Origin: Dehalococcoidia bacterium
GTDB taxonomy: Bacteria; Chloroflexota; Dehalococcoidia; UBA2979
Direction of reading: 5' to 3'
Assembly (NCBI GenBank): GCA_009379925.1
Contig: WHSU01000013.1
Coordinates: forward strand, 1-64,000
Length of the DNA: 64,000 bases
The notes under the pieces were generated by a model that saw nothing but the letters and a program-made list of their open reading frames with translations, ran no database searches and was not told where the DNA came from. A program made the position numbers and the translations under genes. Shown one piece after another: positions 33,960 to 41,523 of the stretch (its first letter is position 1; each line of letters begins with the position of its first letter).

Positions 33960-35444
33960 ATGGCCACGCCGACCGCCACCCCCAGCCGGCTGCCCGGAGT
34001 GCCGAGGGCGCCACGCCGGAAGGTCTACTGGGGGTACTACATCGTCGCGGCGTCGCTGACGGCGCAGTTTGTCGCGGTGGGTGCCCAGACCTCGGTGGCG
34101 GGGGCGTTCCTGGTCCCGATGACAGAGGACCTGGGGTGGACGCGCGCCGACTTCGCGTACTCGCAGAGCATCGGGCGCTTCGTCATGGCGTTCGCGGGCT
34201 TCTTCGTGGGCGTCTATGTGGACCGCTACGGCGGGCGGCCGTTGATGGTGGTCGGGGCCACGATCCTGGCGGCCGCGATCTTCACGACGAGCTATGTCAC
34301 GGAACTCTGGCAGTGGATCGCGCTGCGAGGCGTGGTGCTGGTCCTCGGTGCGGCGCTCGTCGGAAACCTGGTCGTCAACGTCACAATCTCGAAGTGGTTC
34401 GTGGAAAAGCGCGGCCGGGTGATCGGCGTGTCCTCCATGGGCGTGTCGCTGGCGGGCGCGGTGATGCCGCTGCTGGCCACCTGGTACATCGAGGAGTGGG
34501 GCTGGCGGGCGGCGTGGAAGGCGCTGGCGGTACTGGCGGTGCTGCTGCTGTACCCCGCCTCGACGCTGATGCGACGGTCGCCCGAGGACTACGGGCTGCA
34601 CCCGGACGGCCGCAGCGACGAGGAGATGAGTCGTGGGGCCGGCGCGGCGGCCCAGCGCGACTTCGACAACTCGTTCACGCGGGCGGAAGCGCTACGCACG
34701 CGCTCGATGTACCTGATCATCCTGGCGTTCGGCTTCGGCGGCGTGGGCATCGGGACGATGCTGCTGCACACGATCCCCTTCGTGCAGGACGAGGGCTTCA
34801 GTGCAGGGACGGCCGCGCTGATGTCGACGACGATGTCGATCCCGGCGTTCGTCTCGAAGCCGATCTGGGGCTTCATGATGGACCGGTACGAGGCGAAGAG
34901 ACTCGCCTCGGTGGGGTTCGCGCTGTCGGCGGCGGCCATGGTGATCATCGTGCTCTCGGCGAAGGCGAACTCGCTGCCGACGCTCACGGCCGGGTTCCTG
35001 TTGCTGGGCTGGGGCTTCGGCGGGCAGATCCCATTGCAGGAGACGATCTGGGCGACGTACTTCGGGCGGCGCTACCTGGGCGCGGTGCGTAGCGCGGCGT
35101 TGCCGTTCTCGCTGATCCTGGGGGCCGGGGGGCCGCTGGCAGTGGCCTTCTACTTCGACCGTGTCGGCAACTATGACGGCGCGTTCTTCATCGTGGGCGC
35201 GTGCTGGGCCATCGCCTCGCTGCTGGTGCTGCTGGTGAAGCGGCCGATCAAACGCGCCCCGGCGCCGGTGCTGGCGCCATCACCTCAAGCGCCCCAGGAG
35301 CACCCCGGCGCCACGTGGCCCTCCGTCACCGGCCCTGGAGCACCGCCCGAGCCGAACGGCGCCACGCCGGAGCCCAACGGTGCGACACCCGAGGGGGAGC
35401 GGGGCGAGGCCGAGCGGGACGCCGAGGACGGGCGGGAGCGCTAG
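33960..35444 (+). CDS. MFS transporter, oxalate/formate or monocarboxylate type
   Basis: The 494-residue protein has twelve predicted membrane helices. The cytoplasmic loop 2/3 signature is GVYVDRYGGRPLM, and the second-half counterpart is GFMMDRYEAKRLAS. N-terminal YWGYYIVAAS and WTRADFAYSQSIGRF resemble the oxalate:formate antiporter and monocarboxylate porter families. A Pro-rich tail of about 65 residues carries two copies of a PEPNGAT unit. The substrate is unknown. It diverges from the ArsR operon across 190 bp that hold both promoters. Confidence 0.87.
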   Translation: MATPTATPSRLPGVPRAPRRKVYWGYYIVAASLTAQFVAVGAQTSVAGAFLVPMTEDLGWTRADFAYSQSIGRFVMAFAGFFVGVYVDRYGGRPLMVVGATILAAAIFTTSYVTELWQWIALRGVVLVLGAALVGNLVVNVTISKWFVEKRGRVIGVSSMGVSLAGAVMPLLATWYIEEWGWRAAWKALAVLAVLLLYPASTLMRRSPEDYGLHPDGRSDEEMSRGAGAAAQRDFDNSFTRAEALRTRSMYLIILAFGFGGVGIGTMLLHTIPFVQDEGFSAGTAALMSTTMSIPAFVSKPIWGFMMDRYEAKRLASVGFALSAAAMVIIVLSAKANSLPTLTAGFLLLGWGFGGQIPLQETIWATYFGRRYLGAVRSAALPFSLILGAGGPLAVAFYFDRVGNYDGAFFIVGACWAIASLLVLLVKRPIKRAPAPVLAPSPQAPQEHPGATWPSVTGPGAPPEPNGATPEPNGATPEGERGEAERDAEDGRER

Positions 35445-35463
35445 GCCACCGGCGCCCGCGCGT

Positions 35464-35478
35464 CCTTCGACGGGCTCA
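35464..35478 (+). repeat. Degenerate copy of the CCTTCGAC-GCTCA dispersed repeat
   Basis: CCTTCGACGGGCTCA lies 20 bp after the MFS stop. It matches the 17-bp units at 41359-41375 and 41448-41464 except for the two central bases and its end. Confidence 0.5.
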
Positions 35479-35498
35479 CGACGACGAGCGGGCCGGCG

Positions 35499-35747
35499 CT
35501 AAGTGAGGAACTCGCCGGGCGAGAGCATGCCGCTCTCGTGGAGGAGGCGTAAGCGCGCCCACTTCGCGTCGCTGTGGGCGACGCTGGACCAGCGCTCGAG
35601 TAGGTGCGCGAACTCGTCGCGGCTGGTGCGCGTGACCAAGCGACCGCGGATCTCCGTGAGCATCTCGCCGCGGTGGTTGGCGGAGAGGTCGCGGTACCAC
35701 GGCAGGCGGCCGAGCACATCGGTGAGCGGCGGGAGTTCCAGTTCCAT
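35499..35747 (-). CDS. Hypothetical protein of 82 residues
   Basis: This small charged protein (starts MELELPPLTDVLGRLPWYRDL; EEFAHLLERW-like helices; ends SPGEFLT) sits between the MFS gene and clpS. Third-position GC bias and the lack of a better frame support it as real. I do not recognise a family. No strong ribosome site or -10 is seen before ATG 35747. Confidence 0.5.
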   Translation of the reverse strand: MELELPPLTDVLGRLPWYRDLSANHRGEMLTEIRGRLVTRTSRDEFAHLLERWSSVAHSDAKWARLRLLHESGMLSPGEFLT

Positions 35748-35794
35748 AGCTGGATCGTCGGCTCGCGGCGTCCCCCTCTTGAGGGCGAAGCGCG

Positions 35795-36094
35795 CTATGC
35801 GCTCCGGATCGTGGCCGTGAGTCCGTGCGACTCCAGGCGGCCCCGGTACAGCTCGGCGCGTTCGAGGGGGCACGTGATCACGTCGGCCTGTCCGTGATTG
35901 TGCGCGGCGAGCATGATCTCGGCCGCACGCTCCACCTCGAGTTCCGGCACGCTGGCCAGCAGCGCTTGTACCACGTGGTCCATCGAGTTGTGGTCGTCGT
36001 TATGGAGCACCAGGACGTAGGGCGGTAGCGTCTCGTGCAGCGGACGGGTCCGCTGCTGGGCCTCGACGCCGGGACCGGTGACCGCGCGCGTCAT
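35795..36094 (-). CDS. clpS: ATP-dependent Clp protease adaptor ClpS
   Basis: The 99-residue canonical ClpS has LPPYVLVLHNDDHNSMDHVVQAL with the NDD that contacts the N-terminal amine, and ERAAEIMLAAHNHGQA with the conserved His. It delivers N-degron proteins to ClpA/ClpC-ClpP. The ATG overlaps the stop of the PPOX gene (ATGA), so the two are coupled. A divergent paralog lies at 23512-23856. No clpA/C is in the window. Confidence 0.92.
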   Translation of the reverse strand: MTRAVTGPGVEAQQRTRPLHETLPPYVLVLHNDDHNSMDHVVQALLASVPELEVERAAEIMLAAHNHGQADVITCPLERAELYRGRLESHGLTATIRSA

Positions 36095-36552
36095 CCCAGT
36101 TTCCGGTGGTCCCAGGTGCGCACGCGGCGAGGGTGGACGCGGATGGTGACGCGTTTGTAGGCGGCTGGTGGCGGCTCGGGGATCGCGGCGGCCTCTGGTC
36201 TGGGCCGGCCGGCGTACTTCGCACCGACGAGCGCGAGCACGCGGGCGGTGCGCTGCGGGTCGCGGACGACCTCCGCCTCCGCATCGATGGAGGCGCCGCG
36301 CAGTTCGTTGTAGGCGTCGCCCGTTTCGAGCAGCACGGTGAGGCGCGGGTCGCGCTCGAGGTTCCGGACCTTCTGGGAGGTGCCATAGGTGGTGAAGGCG
36401 AGGACGCCTTCGTCGTCGACCTCGAACCACATGGGCACCAGGTGCGGGGTGCCGTCCGGGTTGATGGACGCGACCTGGAGGATGCGCGACTGCGCGAAGA
36501 GTTCGCGCTGCTCCGCCTCGGTCAACTGAATGCGGGCTCGGGCGTTGGTCAT
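36091..36552 (-). CDS. PPOX-class split-barrel flavin/F420-type oxidoreductase
   Basis: The 153-residue protein has a pyridoxamine-oxidase-like split barrel: LQVASINPDGTPHLVPMWFEVDD, VLAFTTYGTSQKVRNLERDPRLTVLLE and a C-terminal IRVHPRRVRTW strand. Such proteins bind FMN, F420 or haem; F420 is plausible but not shown. GGGAGGACCG precedes the ATG. It is cotranscribed with clpS. Confidence 0.83.
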   Translation of the reverse strand: MTNARARIQLTEAEQRELFAQSRILQVASINPDGTPHLVPMWFEVDDEGVLAFTTYGTSQKVRNLERDPRLTVLLETGDAYNELRGASIDAEAEVVRDPQRTARVLALVGAKYAGRPRPEAAAIPEPPPAAYKRVTIRVHPRRVRTWDHRKLG

Positions 36553-36654
36553 CGGTCCTCCCGGGACGTGTCGAGGGCATGATAGTGCCGCGGCGGTGGT
36601 CGCGGGCCGCCGAGGGCTGCAGTGCTGGTCGTGGGGGGCGGGGGCCGCAGGGTG

Positions 36655-37065
36655 CTACCCGGACACCTCGGCTCGCGCGGCGGCCGCGTCCCGACGCATA
36701 CGGCGCCACGTGGTGATGAGCGTTCGCGCCCCGACGTAGAGCACCATGACGCCGAAGATGCGGCTGAGTTGCTCGCCGGGGATGAATCCGGCGAGGAAGG
36801 CGCCTCCGAGGGCGGCGAGCACGGCGAACGGCGTGACCCAGAGCGCGGCGTCGCGGTCGACGTAGCCGCCCTTCAGGTTGCGCTGGGTGGCGGAGATGGC
36901 CGTGGGGATGATGACCACGAGCGATACGCCCTGCGCGACGTGCTGGTCCGTGCCGAGCAGGAGCACCATCGCGGGCACATAGAGGGTGCCTCCGCCCACG
37001 CCGAGTAGCCCGGCGAACGAGCCGCCCGCGAGGCCGATGAGGAGCGCCGCGACCACTTCGCCCAA
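36655..37065 (-). CDS. Half-size TauE/SafE-type permease, second subunit
   Basis: The 136-residue membrane protein has one TauE/SafE repeat: GLAGGSFAGLLGVGGGTLYVPAMVLL, a THRAxGTSL-like segment (QHVAQGVSLVVIIPTAI) and two further helices. The usual family protein is about 250 residues with two such repeats; here each repeat is a separate gene. The start appears to be TTG 37065, six bases after the stop of the partner gene. The likely role is export of a sulfite-like or organic anion as a heterodimer. Confidence 0.8.
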   Translation of the reverse strand: MGEVVAALLIGLAGGSFAGLLGVGGGTLYVPAMVLLLGTDQHVAQGVSLVVIIPTAISATQRNLKGGYVDRDAALWVTPFAVLAALGGAFLAGFIPGEQLSRIFGVMVLYVGARTLITTWRRMRRDAAAARAEVSG

Positions 37066-37071
37066 GGCGCC

Positions 37072-37428
37072 CTACCCAAACACCAGCAGGCGGAGCCCGA
37101 CGACCACGAGGAAGACCGCGAAGGCGAGGCGCAGCTGCAGTTCGGGCAGCGCTCGCATGGCATGGGCGCCGATCTGCGCGCCGACGACCCCTCCGAAGGT
37201 GAGCGCGGCGGCGAGGGCCCAGTCCACCTCGTCGCGGAGGATGTACTGGGAGACGGCGGAGAGGGCAGCGAAGATCACGATGACGAGCGAGGTGGCGTGC
37301 GCTCGATGCTGCGGCATGCGCATCAGGCCCGTGAGCAGCGGCACCATGACGGTGCCCCCGCCGATCCCGGTGAGGCCCGAGGCGAAGCCGCCGACGAGGC
37401 CGGTCACCGCCGCCCGCATCCTGGACAT
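37072..37428 (-). CDS. Half-size TauE/SafE-type permease, first subunit
   Basis: The 118-residue membrane protein has a single TauE/SafE repeat: GLVGGFASGLTGIGGGTVMVPLL, RMPQHRAHATSLVIVI, and a closing RLAFAVFLVVVGLRLL. ATG 37428 is chosen because GAGGGGA lies five bases upstream; an upstream ATG (37485) is in frame. It is encoded directly before the other half, and both carry the GxGGG turn, so they probably form one transporter. Confidence 0.8.
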   Translation of the reverse strand: MSRMRAAVTGLVGGFASGLTGIGGGTVMVPLLTGLMRMPQHRAHATSLVIVIFAALSAVSQYILRDEVDWALAAALTFGGVVGAQIGAHAMRALPELQLRLAFAVFLVVVGLRLLVFG

Positions 37429-37610
37429 GCGCGTCCCCTCGAGAGTGCGCGCGAGGCCCTGGGGGTGGAAACGCGGCGCAGCCAATGTGGTGCGGCGTGC
37501 AGTCTACTCGTTGTGGCGTGATGAGCACGTCGCGTTGGGGCAGGCCCGTATGATGCGCGCGCCGGGGACGGTGCCCGCGCGTGGCGCCGGCCGTAGCCTC
37601 GGGTGGAGGA

Positions 37611-37643
37611 GGCGCCGGGGCGACCCTGGTATGCCCCGACGCC
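37611..37643. other. Inverted repeat in the 297-bp gap before the enoyl-CoA hydratase gene
   Basis: GGCGCCGGGGC (37611-37621) pairs with GCCCCGACGCC (37633-37643) at 10 of 11 positions around an 11-base loop. It could be a terminator, leader hairpin or binding site. I see nothing else in 37429-37725 apart from GAGGGGGG before the GTG start. Confidence 0.4.
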
Positions 37644-37725
37644 TACTGAAATCGTCGGCGGGCGCGATGGCGTCTGTAGTAGGGCATCGCGAAACGAGGA
37701 CGGGCGAAACGGACGAGGGGGGACT

Positions 37726-38520
37726 GTGGAGTACGGCGACTTCGAGGACCTGGTGGTCGAAGTGCGCGAGGGCATCGGGCATTTCCGCATCAACCGGGCC
37801 GAGCGGCTGAACGCGCTCCGCACCAGCACGTTCTGGGAGGTGGTGGAACTGGGCCGACGGTTGCAGCTGGATGACGACGTGCGCGTGGTGGTGTGTACGC
37901 ACGAGGGGCGAGGGTTCAGCTCGGGCGCCGACCTGTCGGCGCGCAACCCGGCCGACCCGGACCGCGCGCCGGAGGCCACGCCGACCGACTCGATGGGCGT
38001 CGCCACCATCGGGATGGCCATGCCAGGCATCGACAAGCCAACGATCGCCTCGATCAACGGGGTGTGCGCGGGGGCCGGGTTCGCGTTCGCCACGTCGTTC
38101 GACATCCGCTTCCTGGGGCCGTCCGCGCGCTTCGTCACCGTGTTCGCGCGTCGTGCGCTGGGGCCGGACTGCGGGCTGACGTACTGGCTGCCTCGGCTGG
38201 TGGGGCCGGCGAAGGCGCTGGAGCTGCTCTACACGAGCCGCGAGGTCGAAGCGGAGGAGGCGTCCCGGATCGGCCTCGGGAATGCGCTCGTGGACGACCC
38301 GGACGCGGCGGCCTTCGACCTGGCGCGGACACTGGTGGAGGGGCCGCCGCTGTCTTACCTCTGGAGCAAGCGCGAGGTACACCACTCGTACACCAGCGAC
38401 CTGCAACGCCAGATCGAGTTCGAGTGGATGGGCCAGTCGCAGTTGCGGCATTCCGAGGACGTGAAGGAGGGGCGCGCGGTCTTCCTGGAAAAGCGCCCGC
38501 CTCAGTTTATGGGGCGTTAG
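37726..38520 (+). CDS. Enoyl-CoA hydratase/isomerase family protein
   Basis: The 264-residue crotonase-fold protein has FRINRAERLNAL, an oxyanion-hole segment GRGFSSGADLSAR, INGVCAGAGFAFATSFDIRF (the second hole) and a C-terminal HSEDVKEGRAVFLEKRPPQF helix. The first catalytic Glu position in GAGFAFATSFD is not the usual Glu, so hydratase chemistry is uncertain. The start is GTG 37726 behind GAGGGGGG. It precedes, on the opposite strand, an acyl-CoA ligase gene; both may serve acyl-CoA catabolism. Confidence 0.85.
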   Translation: MEYGDFEDLVVEVREGIGHFRINRAERLNALRTSTFWEVVELGRRLQLDDDVRVVVCTHEGRGFSSGADLSARNPADPDRAPEATPTDSMGVATIGMAMPGIDKPTIASINGVCAGAGFAFATSFDIRFLGPSARFVTVFARRALGPDCGLTYWLPRLVGPAKALELLYTSREVEAEEASRIGLGNALVDDPDAAAFDLARTLVEGPPLSYLWSKREVHHSYTSDLQRQIEFEWMGQSQLRHSEDVKEGRAVFLEKRPPQFMGR

Positions 38521-38606
38521 GCGGAGCCCCAACCCCAACTGACCGGGTACGGGGACGGCGGGATGCCGTCGGTAGTGGCTCGGCGATCGCTTAAGTTAGC
38601 CGGCGA

Positions 38607-40142
38607 CTACCCGTCAAGGCGCTCCGCGCGCACGCCATCGAGGATGGCGCGGCGCTGGAGTTTGCCGTTGCGGGTGCGTGGCAACGCGTCTACGAAGCGG
38701 TACTGGTGCGGGCGCTTGTACTCGGCGAGATGGGCCGCGGCGTGGGCCTCGAGGGCGGCCGCATCGACCTCGGCGCCGTCGTGGGGGACGACGCAGGCCG
38801 TGACGAGCGTCTTCTGCGCCTCCAGTTCGAAGCCCACCACCGCGGCTTCAGCGACGGCGGGGTGGGATTCGAGTGCCGCCTCGATCTCCAGGGGTGAGAG
38901 ACGGTAGCCGAAGGACTTGATGACGTCGTCGGCGCGGCCCTGGAACCAGACGTACCCGTCGACATCCATCGAGGCGAGGTCACCGCCGATGAACCAGTCG
39001 CCGCGGTAGACCTCGGACTCCTCGTCCGGGCGACGCCAGTAGCCGAGCATCAGTCCGGGGTCGCTGCGGTGCACGGCGAGCAGCCCAGTCTCGCCCGGCG
39101 GGAGCGGGTCGGTGGAGCCGCCCTCGACCGGCAGGATGGCGACGCGACGCCCCGGCTGCGGGCGGCCGGGCGAGCCGGGACGCACGGGCGTGGCGGGGCC
39201 GGACGAGATGTAGGTGCTCACCTCGGTCATACCGAGGCACTCGTACATCTCCGTGCCGGTACGCTCGCGCCACTCCTCGAGCAGTGCGGGGGAGAGGGGC
39301 TCGCCGGCACAGAGGACGTGACGCAGCGAGGAGAGGTCACGCGCCTCGGGTTCGCCGTACTTCAGCATCTGGCGGTACACGGTGGGTACGGCGATGAACA
39401 CCGTCGTGCGCAGCCGCTCGATGAGCGGGGGCCAGCGTGCGGGGTCGCCCGCGCCGCCGGCCAGCACGGCGTGTGCGCCGGCGTTCCAGGGGTCGAGCAG
39501 GCCGACGACGAGCGTGTACGACCAGTTGAGGGCGCCGGCGTGCAGCGTCACGTCGTCGTGGCCGATGTCGTGCCAGCCCTCGCGCACCGGGGTGCGGCCG
39601 AGCAGCGCGCGGTGCGCGTGCAGCACGCCCTTCGGCTTCGAGGTGGTGCCGGACGTGTAGATGAGGAACGCGGGGTCCTCGGGATGCGTCTCGGGCAGCG
39701 GGCCGGGGCCGTCCAGCGCGTCGAGGTCCTCCGCGAACACCTCGATGCCGGCGTAGCCGGGGAGGCGCTGGTCTGGCGTGGTGACGACCGCTGCGGCCTC
39801 CGAGTCCTCGACGAGAAAGCGCGCCTCCTCCTCGGTGAGGGCGGTGGAGGCCGGGATGGGGACGAGGCCGGCGAGCGTGGCGCCGAAGAAGGCGAAGGCG
39901 TACTCCGGCGAGTGCGGCAGGCGCACGAGGACGCGGTCGCCCGGCTCCAGGCCGCGGGCGAGCAGGCCGCGCCCGATGCGCTCGACGCGCGCCCACAGCT
40001 CGCCGTAGGTCCACGCGCGGTCCTCGACGCCCGGCTCGACGAAGGTGAAGGCGGGGCGCGCGGCCGTGGCGGGGTCGACCGCCCAGCGCTCGATGCACGC
40101 CCGGGCGAGGTTGAGCGACGACGGCGCCTCGGTGCTTCGCAT
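38607..40142 (-). CDS. Acyl/benzoate-type CoA ligase
   Basis: The 511-residue ANL-family enzyme has P-loop YTSGTTSKPKG, the A5 motif YECLGMTEVSTY, hinge GRADDVIKSFGYRLSPLEIE and C-terminal NGKLQR catalytic Lys. Order and sequence feel closest to benzoate/aryl-CoA ligases and medium-chain acyl-CoA synthetases. The substrate cannot be fixed from sequence. A TAGACT box lies seven bases before the ATG without a ribosome site, indicating leaderless expression. The gene converges with the enoyl-CoA hydratase gene. Confidence 0.87.
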   Translation of the reverse strand: MRSTEAPSSLNLARACIERWAVDPATAARPAFTFVEPGVEDRAWTYGELWARVERIGRGLLARGLEPGDRVLVRLPHSPEYAFAFFGATLAGLVPIPASTALTEEEARFLVEDSEAAAVVTTPDQRLPGYAGIEVFAEDLDALDGPGPLPETHPEDPAFLIYTSGTTSKPKGVLHAHRALLGRTPVREGWHDIGHDDVTLHAGALNWSYTLVVGLLDPWNAGAHAVLAGGAGDPARWPPLIERLRTTVFIAVPTVYRQMLKYGEPEARDLSSLRHVLCAGEPLSPALLEEWRERTGTEMYECLGMTEVSTYISSGPATPVRPGSPGRPQPGRRVAILPVEGGSTDPLPPGETGLLAVHRSDPGLMLGYWRRPDEESEVYRGDWFIGGDLASMDVDGYVWFQGRADDVIKSFGYRLSPLEIEAALESHPAVAEAAVVGFELEAQKTLVTACVVPHDGAEVDAAALEAHAAAHLAEYKRPHQYRFVDALPRTRNGKLQRRAILDGVRAERLDG

Positions 40143-40149
40143 GTGCCGC

Positions 40150-40155
40150 AGTCTA
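40150..40155 (-). promoter_or_regulatory. Leaderless -10 box (TAGACT) of the CoA ligase gene
   Basis: TAGACT on the minus strand ends seven bases before ATG 40142. No Shine-Dalgarno sequence intervenes. Confidence 0.5.
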
Positions 40156-40247
40156 CCGCCGTGCGGCCCAGTGGCGAGCCGAGCGGTCTTTCACGCGTAG
40201 CCGGCCCGACGTACGCTGGCGGCTCATGATTCCGAGGGAGATGCGGC

Positions 40248-41306
40248 ATGCACCGGGCACAGATCATCGGCGCGACGGGGTACGGCGGACTCGGGATCCT
40301 CGAGCTGTTGCTCGGGCACCCGGACTTCGAGGTGCGTTCGATCGTGGCGCGTGACGACGCCGGCAAGCGCATCTCCGACGTGTACCCGCACCTCACCGAC
40401 CGCTGCGACCTGGTGGTGCAGGCTCCGGACGACTCGCAGGTGGGGGCCGACTGCGACATCGTCGTGTTCGCGACGCCGGACCGGGTGTCGCAGGGCTACG
40501 CGAGCGGGCTGGCGGATGCCGGCGTGCGGTTCATCGACTACTCGGGCGACTTCCGCTTCGCGAGCGCCGACGACTACGCGCGCTATGCCGAGCGTCACCC
40601 CTCGATCGGTGACGCGGCGCACGCGGCCGAGGGCCTGCTCGGGCGCGCGGTCTACGGGGTGTCCGAGTTGAACCACGAGCGCATCGCGAGCGCGCCCATC
40701 GTGGGGAACCCCGGCTGCTTCGCGGTGGGGATCATCCTGGGGCTCGCGCCGCTGTTCGCGGACGGGCTGGTGGCGGACGGCACGGTCGCCGTGGACGGCC
40801 TGACGGGCTCCTCCGGCGCCGGGAAGAAGCCGGCGCCGCTCCAGCACTTCTCCCACCTCAACGACAACGTGGTCCCGTATCGCGTGTTATCGCATCAGCA
40901 CGTGGTGGAGGCGGAACAGACGCTGGGCCGCCTGGGGATGGCGTCCGGCGCGACGATCGACTTCGTGCCGCACCTCCTCGGCACCACGCGGGGCATCCTG
41001 AGCACGATGCACGCGACCCTCTCGCGGTCCGTGTCGCGCGAGGCGCTGGTGGACCGCTACCGGAACTTCTTCCGCGGCCAGCCGTTCGTGCGCGTCCTCG
41101 ATGTGCCGCCGACGCTGAAGGGCACGCTGGGTTCGAACTACTGCGACATCTCGCTCACCGTGAGCCAGGACGGCAAGCGGGTGGTGGTGATGTCGTCGAT
41201 CGACAATCTGATGAAGGGCCAGAGTGGCTCCGCGATGCAGAACATGAACCTGATGTTCGGCCTGGACGCCGCGGCGGGGCTGGAGCGCGGGCCGCTGTAC
41301 CCATAG
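40248..41306 (+). CDS. argC: N-acetyl-gamma-glutamyl-phosphate reductase
   Basis: The 352-residue protein reduces N-acetylglutamyl phosphate to the semialdehyde in arginine synthesis. The NADP-binding GATGYGGLGILELLLGHP and the active site GNPGCFAVG with its Cys are intact; a catalytic His is in PHLLGTTRGI, and the C-terminal DNLMKGQSGSAMQNMNLMFG is diagnostic. GAGGGAG precedes ATG 40248. No other arg genes adjoin, so it is isolated here. LysY of the AAA lysine pathway is similar and cannot be fully excluded. Confidence 0.93.
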   Translation: MHRAQIIGATGYGGLGILELLLGHPDFEVRSIVARDDAGKRISDVYPHLTDRCDLVVQAPDDSQVGADCDIVVFATPDRVSQGYASGLADAGVRFIDYSGDFRFASADDYARYAERHPSIGDAAHAAEGLLGRAVYGVSELNHERIASAPIVGNPGCFAVGIILGLAPLFADGLVADGTVAVDGLTGSSGAGKKPAPLQHFSHLNDNVVPYRVLSHQHVVEAEQTLGRLGMASGATIDFVPHLLGTTRGILSTMHATLSRSVSREALVDRYRNFFRGQPFVRVLDVPPTLKGTLGSNYCDISLTVSQDGKRVVVMSSIDNLMKGQSGSAMQNMNLMFGLDAAAGLERGPLYP

Positions 41307-41358
41307 GCGGGGCGGCCGCCGCGCCGGGACTCATGCTCGGGCCGGAGCACCCGCTCGC

Positions 41359-41464
41359 CCTGAGCATGTCGAAGGGTCGCCCGCAGGGCGACGGGTGCGG
41401 GCGTTGGGAGTGAGCACCACGTGTCCGGTCAGAGCCGCGGCGCGCGTCCTTCGACTAGCTCAGG
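41359..41464. repeat. Inverted pair of a 17-bp dispersed repeat
   Basis: CCTGAGCATGTCGAAGG (41359-41375) and CCTTCGACTAGCTCAGG (41448-41464) are inverted copies that differ only at two central bases. Transcribed together they could form a long cruciform. A degenerate third copy follows the MFS gene at 35464-35478. The rest of the 217-bp gap between argC and the next gene shows no gene. Confidence 0.65.
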
Positions 41465-41523
41465 ATGAACGGAGCGCGCGCCGCTCGCGCCTCTTTAAAG
41501 AACTGGGGCGGGGCTTTCTCGGC

